From contig JAYJMM010000087.1 in the NCBI GenBank assembly GCA_037349105.1, positions 558,001 to 622,000 on the forward strand: a stretch of 64,000 nt of DNA, in the 5' to 3' direction. The DNA comes from Limnomonas spitsbergensis (lineage: Eukaryota > Chlorophyta > Chlorophyceae > Chlamydomonadales). This document shows, in pieces, positions 54,401 to 62,400 of the stretch; within the stretch, counting starts at the first letter, position 1, and every line of letters starts with the position of its first letter. Below the pieces are notes generated by a model. The model made no database searches and was not told where the DNA came from. It saw only the letters and a list, made by a program, of their open reading frames with translations. The position numbers and the translations under genes are program-made.

Positions 54401-55584
54401 ACCCTTAACACTGACTTACATCCTGAACCCTTGTCCACAACCCTTAAACTTGACTCTTAGCCCTGAACCTAGACTCTATGCCCTTCACCTTGGCCCTAAG
54501 CTCTGAACCCCGACCCCAAATCATCAACCCTGGCCCTAAACCGTTAACTGTAAACCCCAAACCCTACGTCCGTGTCCGTTTAGGCGGTGCTGCTCCCGCG
54601 ACTGTCCCGTCGCTGCGTCTGCCGGCGGTGGGCTCGCACGTCTTCGTGACCCTCGTCAACCAAGGGTCTCAGGCTGGGCTGGTTTGTGCAGCGGGCTGCG
54701 GGCGCCCTCGCTTCCCGTCCTGGCTTGAGGTGTGTGAGAGTGACATTGACGTTCATTGGATCCGGACTAGATCTGTGAGATCTAGATTTTGTGGGATGGG
54801 GTGGGTACGTGCAATGGGCTTTTCGTTTGGCTGGAGGTGTGTGAGGAGGAGTGACCTTATGAACCCGAATTCTAAACCCAGACCCCGCCCCCACCCCTCC
54901 ATTGGTCGTTTTGAGGCAGTACGAACCCTATACTAAGACCCCAAGTCCCCAATCCACCCCTCCATAGGTGAACCCCATGTCCTTCGGTTTGGAGGATCCC
55001 TCCCTGAAACCTTGAAATCTTGTGACCCTGAAACCTTGAAAAAACTGAAACTTTAAACCCCCCTGAAACCTTGAAACCCTGAAACCCCGCCCCCACCCCT
55101 CCAGGAGTCATCCCCGCGTCTTCCGTTTTAGAGGCAGACCAAGCCCTGAACTCACCCCCCACCAACCTCCCACCTTCCACAGGTCATCCCTGCGTCCTTC
55201 GTTTTAGAGGCGCACGAAACCCTGATCTTACCCCCTCCCTTCCACAGGTCATCCCTGCGTCCTTCGTTTTATAGGCGCACGAAACCCTGATCTTACCCCC
55301 TCCCTTCCACAGGTCATCCCTGCGTCCTTCGTTTTATAGGCGCACGAAACCCTGATCTTACCCCCTCCCTTCCACAGGTCATCCCTGCGTCCTTTGTTTT
55401 GGAGGCAGGCAAGAGCCGTCGTGTGGTGCTGCGTGTGGTGGAGCCCGATAACATCGCTCAGAAGCAGTACCCGCTGGAGACGGCGGTACAGTTCCTTTCG
55501 CGGGGCGTCCATGAGGCAGGCACCGGGGCGCTGACGGGGAGTGGGGGTGCGGAGGCGACCATCTGCCTGGAGATCAACCATTAG
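27465..55584 (+). CDS. WD40-type inositol polyphosphate 5-phosphatase with endocytic-motif N-terminus, 23 exons
   Basis: Exons: 27465-28703, 30753-30887, 31699-31900, 32892-32986, 33380-33470, 34306-34574, 35914-36021, 37637-37711, 38534-38688, 39633-39725, 39896-40064, 41565-41677, 44509-44711, 45612-45721, 46210-46278, 47198-47309, 47654-47864, 49408-49525, 50171-50241, 51325-51502, 52826-53093, 54584-54729, 55378-55584. All are GT-AG, every phase agrees, and 4437 bases encode 1478 residues. Residues 1-413 hold three NPF (59, 94, 100), one DPF (72) and five PPxY motifs. About 414-877 are WD40-like (NTLWAGHLSG, GDLWTASSTGSVRVW, GTVWTAGNRSILVW, ADGAVRGW). About 890-1295 are the phosphatase domain: GTWNVNE, VGLQEVEMG, GGNKGAV, WMGDFNYR, FPPTYKFDK, PAWTDRILYRG, ESDHKPV. 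The C-terminus is ASH-like (VTLVNQGSQAG). Order and motifs match plant FRA3-class enzymes, which remove the 5-phosphate from phosphoinositides/inositol phosphates. The NPF/PPxY N-terminus is not part of the plant form as I know it. Exact edges of exons 4, 9 and 14 are least sure. Confidence 0.88.
28704..30752 (+). repeat. 5-phosphatase intron 1: echoes and short arrays
   Basis: 28795-28870 and 29135-29210 are degraded copies of the end of exon 1 with its GAG|GTGAGG donor. 28870-29060 is a ~29-bp array (GTGGAGGTTAGGTTTTAGGC type). 29900-30260 is an array of CCCTCAACCCTGTCTGCCCT-type units. Before exon 2, partial copies of its acceptor and start occur near 29625, 30275, 30460 and 30575-30660, improving toward the true exon at 30753. 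Confidence 0.8.
31151..31698 (+). repeat. 135-bp tandem echoes of exon 3 start
   Basis: Units starting at 31294, 31429, 31564 and the real exon at 31699 are spaced exactly 135 bp (45 codons). A more diverged copy starts at 31151. Each has a CACTGCAG acceptor, about 65 bases of exon 3 start, then CACACTTCCTCCTCACTGTC-type intron text. Two versions alternate (A: CGGGACTTCGGCCC, B: CGGGGCTTGGCCCG), so 31294-31563 and 31564-31833 form a 270-bp higher-order duplication. The frame stays open for about 250 codons. Confidence 0.92.
31901..32891 (+). repeat. 5-phosphatase intron 3: echoes of exon 3 end
   Basis: 32061-32150 and 32412-32505 repeat the last ~75 bases of exon 3, from GGTGCGGGTCCTAGC to the GGCAG|GTGCG donor, and 32548-32575 is a shorter copy. 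Between them are TTTAGGGTT-like text and, from 32590 on, CCCTCAACC-like text. Confidence 0.85.
33471..34305 (+). repeat. 5-phosphatase intron 5: three echoes of exon 6 start
   Basis: Copies of the exon 6 acceptor and first bases (CAGGCTCCAGCCCGCC) occur at about 33828, 33966 and 34097. The last extends ~75 bases into the exon sequence, including GTGACCTCAAGCGCC, before diverging. Confidence 0.82.
34810..35880 (+). repeat. 35-bp CTACCGGTATCTCC minisatellite (intron 6)
   Basis: About 30 copies of a ~35-bp unit: CCCCAAACCCTACCGGTATC then TCCCCCACCTCAAAA. Blocks with an inserted TAGTACC recur at wide intervals, indicating duplication of multi-unit blocks. Strand-biased: strongly C-rich on the plus strand. 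Confidence 0.92.
36022..37636 (+). repeat. 5-phosphatase intron 7: exon 7 echoes, GGGGCATGCCCAGGG repeats
   Basis: 36215-36305 repeats the end of exon 7 through ATCAGCATGCAG|GTGCGC, and 36340-36395 is a weaker copy. 36055-36220 is a short array of GGGCATGCCCAGGGCAAG. AT-rich DNA at 36410-36660 and an opposing open frame (separate entry) follow; no exon was found between. Confidence 0.75.
36671..37111 (-). CDS. Hypothetical ORF in intron 7, antisense
   Basis: An ATG-led frame of 146 codons on the opposite strand within intron 7. The middle is Ala/Glu-rich, from a CTG/CAG-like tract at 36800-36910. The C-terminal part is acidic (SSDEGDDDFGW, SESGSEF). No family recognised; an acidic N-terminal piece of a transposase is conceivable. 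Composition bias from the trinucleotide tract makes a chance frame quite possible. Confidence 0.25.
   Translation of the reverse strand: MHVFHDMNRSVQAPLPGTGQHGSATACYRTIAHLLSPRNMEQGKARRKRGTQEAAENTELVGLWDEEAAAAEAEAAGAAAAGAVHRAAAAAGAAAAGAVGRAAAAEAEKWDMQSSDEGDDDFGWDVSESGSEFSRLRFRYAVSELS
38090..38533 (+). repeat. Echoes of exon 9 start (intron 8)
   Basis: Three upstream copies (from about 38098, 38242 and 38368) of the GATGTTGGCCTCCC segment through GGACCTCCAGTC to GGCTGCA, matching the start of exon 9 at 38534. Between them sit repeated CGCCATGCA(A/C)CC runs. Confidence 0.85.
38689..39632 (+). repeat. 5-phosphatase intron 9: donor echoes and runs
   Basis: 38690-38890 repeats GAGCTGGGCAGGTAAGCAG, the exon 9 end plus donor, about seven times at ~27-35 bp spacing. 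39055-39165 has GATGTATTGCCGCG-like units. A C16-class run lies near 39207-39222 and a G-run at 39417-39428. AT-rich 39290-39600. No other coding signal. Confidence 0.75.
40065..41564 (+). repeat. 5-phosphatase intron 11: G-run array and exon 12 start echoes
   Basis: 40485-40785 is a ~27-30-bp array, CTATCCCGCCTGTAG followed by 6-10 G, about 11 copies, rich in possible G-quadruplex runs. Copies of the exon 12 start (GATTCGGTGCGTGCGGGGTT) lie at about 41020, 41328 and 41451, the last nearly perfect. 41370-41550 repeats ACCACCTTCACCTGAGGAAT-type text. Confidence 0.82.
41678..43640 (+). repeat. 5-phosphatase intron 12, first part: exon 12 end echoes
   Basis: Five copies of the end of exon 12 (CCCAGCCAGGGCAGCCT to GAGTGGCAG|GTGCGGG) occur at about 41780, 41898, 42783, 42912 and 43018, each followed by AATTACCGGTAATTAG-like sequence. 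Between them, 42010-42760 and 43070-43640 are unique and contain no gene I recognise. Confidence 0.85.
43640..44005 (+). repeat. 44-bp AT-rich satellite in intron 12
   Basis: Eight near-identical copies of a 44-bp unit: GCGCACCCCCAATATAATAT, then a T-run with GATTTGTGCGGCTGGTA. GCGCACCCC plus AT-rich text is shared with the subterminal parts of the TIR element at 23445-24157, which suggests a common origin. Confidence 0.9.
44209..44508 (+). repeat. 150-bp tandem echoes of exon 13 start
   Basis: Two near-identical 150-bp units begin at 44209 and 44359, followed by the real exon at 44509. Each has the acceptor, about 65 bases of exon 13 (through GGGACGGGCAGC), then 85 bases ending in a GTGGCTAG acceptor. 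150 bp is 50 codons, so the frame stays open across both copies and into the exon. Confidence 0.93.
44712..45611 (+). repeat. 5-phosphatase intron 13: polypurine tract and echoes
   Basis: 44715-45090 is almost pure purine (GGGGGAGGAGCAGGGAGG-type units). Inside or beside it are copies of the exon 13 end (44826-44868; 45084-45122, with CAGTTTGTG and CAGATG). Copies of the exon 14 start (CTCTGAAGGCATAGTGATGC) lie near 45386 and 45512. Confidence 0.8.
45757..45865 (+). repeat. Echo of exon 14 end with donor
   Basis: A ~75-base almost exact copy of the end of exon 14 (from CATCGGGGAGG through GGTGGCAACAAGGGAGCG) with the GTGAGTGGGGAGGGG donor region. It lies 108 bp downstream of the original. 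Confidence 0.92.
46279..47197 (+). repeat. 5-phosphatase intron 15: two echoes of exon 16 start
   Basis: 46928-46995 and 47063-47130 are diverged copies of the exon 16 acceptor and first ~65 bases (AACGACAACTATCTCA, CGCAACCTCAAATTCAGCA). 46690-46810 is a short array of GCTGTAGGGTTTAGGGTGCC. 46440-46540 has TTCAGGGTTTA units. Confidence 0.82.
47310..47653 (+). repeat. 5-phosphatase intron 16: two echoes of exon 17 start
   Basis: 47332-47405 and 47511-47585 copy the exon 17 acceptor and first ~50 bases (GCGAGCGAGGAGACC, GACGACCCC, ACAACGA), each followed by AGAGAGCTGAAAGCGAGCAAC and GTAGCTGA-type text. The true exon starts at 47654. Confidence 0.88.
47865..48200 (+). repeat. 5-phosphatase intron 17, first part: exon 17 end echo
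   Basis: 47935-48010 copies the exon 17 end (GATGCAGAGGTGGTGATCTG, GATTTCAACC, donor AG|GTGTGG). 48130-48200 is a diverged first copy of the exon 18 start. Confidence 0.8.
48260..49407 (+). repeat. 142-bp tandem echoes of exon 18 start, eight copies
   Basis: Units with exon-like starts at 48270, 48412, 48554, 48696, 48838, 48980, 49122 and 49264 (142-bp spacing), then the real exon at 49408. Each has a GTTCCTGCCGCAG acceptor, ~55 bases of exon 18 (AATCAAGCAGGGCTATGAGC to CCTGCAGGGGCAG), then 87 bases of intron. The first seven are nearly identical; the eighth differs more and is closer to the true exon (GTCGTTGAAGTGGTC). No copy has a matching donor. Confidence 0.95.
49526..50170 (+). repeat. 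5-phosphatase intron 18: echo of exon 18 end
   Basis: 49550-49580 repeats the exon 18 end and donor (ACACACTTTGGTGAGCCTGG, TATGAACAGGC) 33 bp after the original. The rest is unique text with scattered TAGGGTTAAGG; no coding signal. Confidence 0.8.
50270..50830 (+). repeat. 23-bp GTGTGCTTCAGCTACAG minisatellite (intron 19)
   Basis: About 24 copies of a 23-bp unit, AAGGGTGTGCTTCAGCTACA plus GTT. Units ending GTAAGG, GTTAAGG and GTGAAGG alternate in blocks. The text GCTTCAGCTACAG resembles a repeated acceptor region. Confidence 0.93.
51166..51270 (+). repeat. Echo of exon 20 start
   Basis: After TTTTTTTTGCAG at 51161-51172, ~75 bases follow the start of exon 20 (CAGTATGACTCGACAAAGAG, GCTTGGACGGACCGCAT), then TACTGCATCCTG repeats. 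The true exon begins at 51325. Confidence 0.88.
51503..52825 (+). repeat. 5-phosphatase intron 20: echoes of exon 20 end and exon 21 start
   Basis: 51580-51660, 51735-51808 and 52005-52075 copy the exon 20 end (GAGGATATTTTGGTCACGCC, GGGCCGCCAGAGGAGGC, ATGCATGTATGGAG|GTGCGAGA). 51830-52010 is CAGCTACAATTCAGCTACA-type text. 52320-52460 is a ~28-bp array (GGCGCTGCCTGGTCGTCTTC). 52677-52775 is a long copy of the exon 21 start (ATCTGCGAGCCGGATCACAA on). Confidence 0.88.
53094..54583 (+). repeat. 5-phosphatase intron 21: degenerate TTTAGGG/CCCTAAAC text
   Basis: 53220-53440 is a ~33-bp array (TCTAGGGTTTAAGAGTATAG). 53760-54560 is dense CCCTGAACCCTAAACC text. No echo of exon 21 end was noticed, and no coding signal. 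Confidence 0.65.
54730..55377 (+). repeat. 5-phosphatase intron 22: exon 22 end and exon 23 start echoes
   Basis: 54826-54855 copies the exon 22 donor region (TGGAGGTGTGTGAGGAGGAG). Copies of the exon 23 start (CAGGTCATCCCTGCGTCCTTCG) occur at about 54968 (weak), 55103, 55182, 55246 and 55311, the last three at ~64-65-bp tandem spacing before the true exon at 55378. Confidence 0.9.
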
Positions 55585-55639
55585 GTTTGATGATGTGGCG
55601 CTGATGTGGTGCTGATGTGGCGCTGACCTGGCGAGGTTC

Positions 55640-55705
55640 ACTGCTGACAGGGAGGTGGGGAGTGGAGGCAACCATCTGCCTGGAGATCAACCACTAGGGT
55701 TCGTG
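55640..55705 (+). repeat. Echo of the last exon's end, stop codon included
   Basis: GACAGGGAGGTGGGGAGTGG then the ACCATCTGCCTGGAGATCAA block and a TAG repeat the last ~55 bases of exon 23 (55535-55584). So border echoes also occur past the last exon. Confidence 0.85.
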
Positions 55706-56540
55706 ACTTTCCATGTGTGATATTTTCCCTCCATACGGTATGCGCCCCCTTATCCGATCCTTACGTGACCCCTGACCCCATGCCTCCAGTCATGTTGCAC
55801 GAGGCTTCACTCTGCCGTTGTGGTGGTTATTGTCGTTGTTGTAAGGTCCGGACTCAAGCGCGGCCACGTCGATGTTATGCGCAATATGTTCGAACTTTTC
55901 TTACTTTTCTTCGTCGTAGTGCTTCAGGTTCAAATCAGCTGTATCACAGCCTGGCCAAGTGGCCATGGCTTTGAGAGCAAGAAGAACTGTTGCTTGGGCA
56001 CCCGGCTGTAGACCTGTCAATGTTCCTTCCTCCTCACCCCCCAGAGGTGACCGGATAAGCAGCAGCCCCCCAAGGCGGTCGGATACGCACTTATTAAACA
56101 AACTGGCATAGACCTACTAGAGGTGTTGACCTAGGGCACAGGGCAGTCTCGGCTAATAGACAGTCGAAAAATGGGAGAGGAAGAAGGACTATCCAGGCGG
56201 ATAGTATCCACTAGGGGTGCATCTTGGCTGGCTGACAGAAAAGTAGGGAAGGGGGGCTCGGCTGAAAGAATCGTCCAGAGGCACTGAGTGGGGCCAAGAC
56301 CGAGCTACACAGAGAGAGGGGTTCGGAGGAAACCAAATGGACATAAAGCATGCATGAAGCTACATGGGTGTGCATAGAGACCCGGCTTTGATACGAGGTG
56401 GATGCTCACTGGAGTCTTACCTGATTGGTCTTGCTTCCCTTCTCCAACAACCTGTTTGCTGCCTCCTCGGCTCCTCCTGCAGCTCCGAGACCCACATCAA
56501 TGAAGACATGTAATTCATTAACCAATTGAATCATAGCAAC
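55706..56540. other. Intergenic, no gene recognised
   Basis: 3' flank of the 5-phosphatase gene. A short frame at 55717-55974 has no family. No repeats stand out. Confidence 0.4.
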
Positions 56541-56542
56541 AT

Positions 56543-56889
56543 GCCATGTTCTCATGTCAATGACGTTATTGACCTCTGGGCCTTGCTCAAAGAGGCTCGG
56601 CCGCGTGGGCGCCTAGCTAATGAGTTGGGGGGGGGGGGGGCGAAACAACCACCAGGAAAAAGTGGGAAATAAAGTGAAAATTCTGCTTACCTACGGTGAA
56701 ATTTTAGACAGACAAAAGGCTGGGAAGAAAGACAGAGGAAGTTCCATGTACTCAAGTAGATCTCCATGTTGTAAATCACTGAGTCACTGACTCGTGAGAA
56801 GGCCTTTTTTAAGTGCCTAGCCTCCTCAACCCATCTTATCACGCCCCCCACGTCGCCCAGGCGTAACGTCATTGACATGAGAACATGGC
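56543..56889. mobile_element. 347-bp segment bounded by perfect 26-bp inverted repeats
   Basis: 56543-56568 (GCCATGTTCTCATGTCAATG...) is an exact inverted match of 56864-56889 (...CATTGACATGAGAACATGGC). The length and layout suggest a small non-autonomous DNA transposon (MITE) or a recombination target. No coding content and no clear target duplication. A G14 run lies inside at 56627-56640. Confidence 0.6.
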
Positions 56890-57980
56890 CAAATCAATAT
56901 GTATAGGTTTAGGGTTGAAGATGAAAAAGCAGTTGTGAAAATTGGTGGGACTGGATGAGCAGCATGTTCCACAAGCCTAGTTGCCTTCATGGGTTGCATA
57001 GTCTGCCTGCATGCTTGTATGGGCTATCTAGCTAGATATCATCCCATGCGTGCATCTATCAGTTCACCGGCCCTTTCTCGCTCTGGCGTTTGCGACAAAT
57101 CTTTCTGCAGCAGTCAAATATCAGCGGTTATGAGTGCGGATGGTGATTAAGCTGCCTGGATCAGGGGACCCTCACAGCCTCACTCCCTCAGAGGCCCCAA
57201 GAAGGGTTTGGTAAAGTAGGCTGGGGCAACTCTGCGTGGAAAAGTAGAGGAAAAGCCGGCTGGGGCAACCTATTTTCAGTGGACGCTTGGGCAACTCCAC
57301 ACCTTTCCACACGTGCTTTGAAAACACAGGCAAGCAAATTTCACGACTGTTTTGGCCTGGCGCCTGCCCCGAACGGTCAATGTTCTCATAAATTAAATAT
57401 ACTATCATACATGATCACCCCATCTTGTCCATACATTACCCCTTCCTGTCAAAACAAAACTGTTGCCCCCCCCCACTTCCGTCCAGGTGACTTCGTCACC
57501 CCTGCAAACCCTCAGGAGAAGTCTAAAAACAAGCCCCACCATCAGATCACCACTGTCCCTCAAAGGAGGCACTCTGCCCCCCATCATCAGCGCCTCACTG
57601 TCCCATCATGGCACCCCTCCCTCATCATCAGAGCATCATTGCCCCCCTCAGAGCATCACTACCTCCATCTTCAAAGTACCACTGACATCTTCAGAGCCTC
57701 TGGGTACCAATCAAAATGAGCTTGATGACAACATGTAAAAAGGGACCAGACGGTTAGGTCTAATCAAATCACAGTGTGGGTGGCATGGTGACAAGTGAGT
57801 AAACCAGAGCACACACCATGTTACATCATAGCTACAACACATTACATTTTCAGCACATCACATCTACATTACATCACATTTACAACACAACACAAGTACA
57901 GCTACAACACATGTCATGCCCATTGTATGACCTGGTTGCAGTCTTAAGGGGACTAGGGGGGGGGCAGAATGTAATCCACA
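56890..57980. other. Intergenic, no gene recognised
   Basis: Contains repeated GGCTGGGGCAAC and GTGGAAAAGT text at 57215-57310, then low-complexity CATCACCA/CATTACATCACA stretches (57530-57700, 57810-57930). The open frame at 57279-57719 looks like low-complexity sequence, not a gene. Confidence 0.4.
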
Positions 57981-57984
57981 TCAT

Positions 57985-58204
57985 GGTTTAAGGCTTCTTG
58001 CTTTAAGCTTATAACTCAGTGCTTAAGGCTTCGTGCTTAGGGCTCAATGCTTCGGGCGCAGGGATCAGTGCTTAAAGCTTCGTGCTTAGGGCTCAGTGCG
58101 TATGGCTTCATGCTTAGAGCTTATGGCTCAGTGCTTAGGGTTCAGTGCTCAGTGCTTACAGCTTTGTGACAAAGGCTTAGTGCTCAAAGATCAGTGCTTA
58201 AGGC
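57985..58204 (+). repeat. GCTTAGGGCTCAGTGCTTA-type short array
   Basis: Degenerate units GGCTTCGTGCTTAGGGCTCA and GTGCTTA, about 12-20 bp, running into the next array. Confidence 0.7.
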
Positions 58205-59460
58205 TTCGTGCTTAGGCTGTGCATGGCCAAGTGGGGAGAGGCTGTGCATGGCCATGTGGGAGAGGCTGTGCATGGCCAGGTGGGGAGAGGCTCTGCATGG
58301 CCAGGTGGGAGAGGCTCTGCATGGCCAGGTGGGGAGAGGTTGTGCGTGGCCAGGAGGGGAGAGGCTATGCATGGCCAGGTGGGGAGAGGCTGTGCATGGC
58401 CAGGTGGGGAGAGGCTCCGCATGGCCAGGTGTGAGAGGCTCTGAATGGACAGGTGGGGAGAGGCTCTGCATGGCTAAGTGGGGAGAGGTTGTGCAATTGT
58501 GCATGACATGTGGGAGAGGCTGTGCATGGCCAGGTGGGAGAGTCTGTGCATGGCCAGGTGGGAGAGGCTGTGCACATCTATGTGGGGAGAGGCTCTGCAT
58601 GGCCAGGTGGGGAAAGGCTCTGCATGGCCAAGTGGGCTTGTCGTGCATGGCCAGGTGGGGAGAGGCTCTGCATGGCCAGGTGGGAGAGGCTGTGCATGGT
58701 CAGGTGGGGAGAGGCTCTGCATGGCCAAGTATGAGAGGCTGTGCATGGCCATGTGGGGAGATGCTCTGCATGGCCATGTGGGAGAGGCAGTGCATGGTCA
58801 GGTGGGGAGAGGCTCTGCATGGCCAGGTAGGAGATGATGGGCATGGTCAGGTGGGAGAGGCTGCGCATGATCAGGTGGGGAGAGACTCTGCATGGCCAAG
58901 TGTAGAGAGGCTCTGCAGTGCCAGGTGGGAGAGGCAGTGCATGGTCAGGTGGGAGAGGCTGTGCATGGCCTGGTGGGGTGGGGCTATGCATGGCCAGGTG
59001 GGGGAGGCTGTGCATGGCCCGGTGGGGTGAGGCTGTGCATGGCCAGGTGGGAGTGTCTGTGCATGGCCAGGCGGGAGTGTCTGTGCATGGCCAGGTGGGG
59101 AGAGGCTCTGCATGACCAGGTGGGGTGAGGCTATGCATGGCCAGGTGGGAATGTCTGTGCATGACCAGGTGGGGAGAGGCTCTGCATGGCCAGGTGGGAG
59201 AGGCTGTGCAATTGTGCAAGGTCAGGGTAGGAGGGGCTCTGCATGGCCAGGTGGAAGTGTCTGTACATGGCCATGTGGGGAGAGGCTATGCATGGCCATG
59301 TGGGAGAGGCAGTGCAATTGTGCATGGTCAGGTGGGGAGAGGCTGTGCATGGCCAGGTGGGGAGAGGCTATGCATGGTCTGGCGGGAGAGACTGTGCATG
59401 GTCAGGTGGGGAGAGGCTCTGCATGGCCAGGTATGAGAGGCTGTGCATGGCCAGGTTGGG
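58205..59460 (+). repeat. 25-bp GGCCAGGTGGGGAGAGGC minisatellite
   Basis: About 50 copies of a 24/25-bp unit, CTGTGCATGGCCAGGTGGGG plus AGAGG. The 24-bp version lacks one G. Mixed unit lengths keep frames open on both strands (up to 278 codons), but the translations are pure repeat. Confidence 0.95.
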
Positions 59461-62400
59461 AGTGATGATGGATACATGGGGCATGGGCATGGCCCATGGG
59501 CATTGCCATTGTCAACTTAAGCAGCATTGGAATGGAAATGCACCTGCAGTAGCAGGGAGGCTGCGCAGAAACGGTAAGGAAATCCCGGGACAGTGACAGG
59601 AGGGACGGAGCGACTGCGGACCTGAAGCGCAAGCGTAAATGGGGCGCCACGAGCAGCAGGGTCGTCAAGGAATCGAGCAAATCATCAGAGTTGAAGCTCC
59701 CCTTCAGCAGCTGCAGCCCGAACTCTTTCTCAAATGAGTTGTGACCAGGCAGGAGTATAGAGCCGTGTTGCCTCTCGTCAAGGACAGGAGAAAGAATGCC
59801 TTTACGCAGTTGGGGGGAAACCAGCTGTGAAGAGCTTAAATTTGTTAGTGAAACGTGTTTCTTGCGCGTCCGCCATGGCGACAGACAGCGCCAATTGGAA
59901 AAGTCGGGGCTGCCTCAGTGGAAAACTTAAACTTTTCCAAACTTTTCTAGTTGGAAAAGTTTGCCCCAGCCCGTACGTTCGGACCCGGACCGGAAAGGAT
60001 GGTTCTGGAGCAGGGAAATGCTCAAGCGCTGACGCTAGCTTGCTCGACGTCTAAAGCTCTTCACGGAAATTCAAGTTTGGTTCATTCACGTCATTCATAT
60101 GTGCCATCAGGATTGTCATTCCAGCGATCTGGATCTACATAAACAGACGGTCCGTTACGGACCTCAAACAAACCCTGGGCGCCTCGAACAGCTGTATCGT
60201 CCGAAACATATTCCATCCCTTATCTTAAAGCCACTCAGCTTTCTGAGTAGGATCATGGATCGGCGAACTCGTTCTGGCTTATACGGTATCTAGGTATGCC
60301 AGGGCGGTGCTGCCCATTTCTTCGTACCCTTCCTTGACTGTCAACTGTCAAGCAGGGGTCCTCCCCTTTCCTCAAGCACCAAGGAAGTAAGGAACATGTA
60401 TTTTCCTTTCATTAACTGAGTGGAAGTGGTGCTGCATGGGGGTCCCAACCGACATGACCCATGATGCATTCTTGTTCCCAGTGATGGGAGTTGATCCCTC
60501 ACGAGTTCCATGCCAAACGACTCACTTTCATAAGTGTTGTCCTGATAATGAGAGCTGCTACCATGATGATCTATGCCAAGCAACGTACTTGCAAACACGT
60601 GTTTTGGCATCTCTAGGCCCAAAGCGAGCACAGTCTGAGGCTGCAGCCCCCAGAGCGGGAGGGTCCGACGCTACCGACGCAGCAGTTGAGACATGTGGGT
60701 GATTCAGCTTTTATGGGCAGATGCATGTCAAGCACTGATTGATGGGAGGGAGGAGCAGGATTGCATTTAGTCCTGCAATAAATGTTGTATATATTATGAA
60801 GTGACAACATTATGCTTAGACTGGCGGCTTGCTCTGTTCTGTTTCATTTAGTGAGCCAGGGGATGGTTAGCCCTCCCTCACACGTTGCCATGGAAGAATG
60901 GTCTTGTACGTTGGGTCAGGGATTGGTCGCTTGCGTTGAAGGTTGGGGTGTGATTTTTATAACTGAACTGTTGATATATCATCATGCCTTACACCGGTAC
61001 TCGTTATGATAACAAATTGCTATTGATGCATGGGAGCGTATGGTAGCCCACCTACCAGAAATAACTGGGTAGTGCCCAGCAGAGAACTGGGCATGCACCT
61101 GTTCTCAGTGCTAGATGGAATGGCCAGGGCAGAAAACTCCAAGTTAACTGAAACTTGGCATTATCCCAGGGACATCACAGCAACTAAACCGGAGTGCACC
61201 CCCCTTGGCATTAACGATAGCAAGACTGCGCTTAGAAGGCTACTATTCGGCGTTAGCTGGGCGTTTTGGCATGACTGTTTCACAGAAACAGTGAATTGTC
61301 GAATACTGAGATCCAAGAAGGCCCTATATATGGCCATGGATAAGATTTGTGTTGGCGTTAGAGGTCCTCTTAAGTAATAGCCTTAATTCTAGGGCATGCC
61401 CGCTCCGGTAAACCTTTACTCCGCTGGTTCCAAAGCAATGGCGTGGAAGCAGAGGTCCCATATTGCCCACATTTAGTCAGACTTGAGATTTCCCTCTAGA
61501 GGAAAGCATGGGTGAGAGCCCCTCCCACTTTTATCTTCCCAAGATAGGAACAAAGAGTACGAAATCATCACATAATATCTTGACAAGCAGTATCAATCTT
61601 TAGGGATGCATATATTCGATAACAAATGTCCCTAATTGTGTGTCAGATTCTAACACGTGGGGGTGTAATGTCGGTTGCATTTCGAATTTCCAGCAATTTT
61701 GCCTCGCGTGCGGCATGAAATCCAGCGGCTACATCTACTACATCCAGGCCAGATCAGTGCCCCGAGATGTGTGCTGTGTAGGGCTAACACCCATGTTGTG
61801 ACACCCCACGCTCTACAGATTTCAGCACTGGAAGCTAGCTTGAATCCGCCTGGCGCTGAAGAAGAAACGACAAAACGTAAGTTGTAACTGCCGAAAGTGG
61901 CCAACGGGCATATGCCCATGCAAGGAGGGGGGCATTATATATCCCCAAAGGCAGGTACCAAAGCCCACCCCGTCAGCTGTCATGGGCCTAAGATACAGCA
62001 AGCAAATTCAAGCCCTCTAAATCGGCAGTTCCTTTCTTTTGAGTCAATGTACCCTTACTTATTGGGCCTCTAGCATCGAGGTAGAGTCTGAGGAGGAGGA
62101 GGGTTTTGTTAACGACCTGTCTCTGGCTGCCCTGACCAGGCAGGGTTTGCAAAATACCGAAGTGATACGATGAATTTGTGATCGGAATGACCAAATGGAT
62201 CGCCACGTAACTGCTGTCAAACACGACCACCAATCTACATCACCACAATTTACCCGCCTTAACCCTCGTACAATCCTCAAAAATCGGTGTAAAGCCAGGA
62301 TGGGCGCGAAATGTTTTGTCCAGGTGGCATCTCTCGCGATGGAGGGTCCAAGTGGCGGACCAGATCCACCTCCAGGTGCTGCTAGCTCATTACTAAGGCC

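Noticed and set aside
57279..57719. 146-codon frame rich in His/Pro/Ser
   Set aside because: Low-complexity CATCA/CCCTC text with no domain, and overlapped by another open frame of equal quality.
58194..59465. Open frames of 60-278 codons on both strands
   Set aside because: They read through the 25-bp minisatellite only. Mixed 24/25-bp units keep them open, and there is no family similarity.
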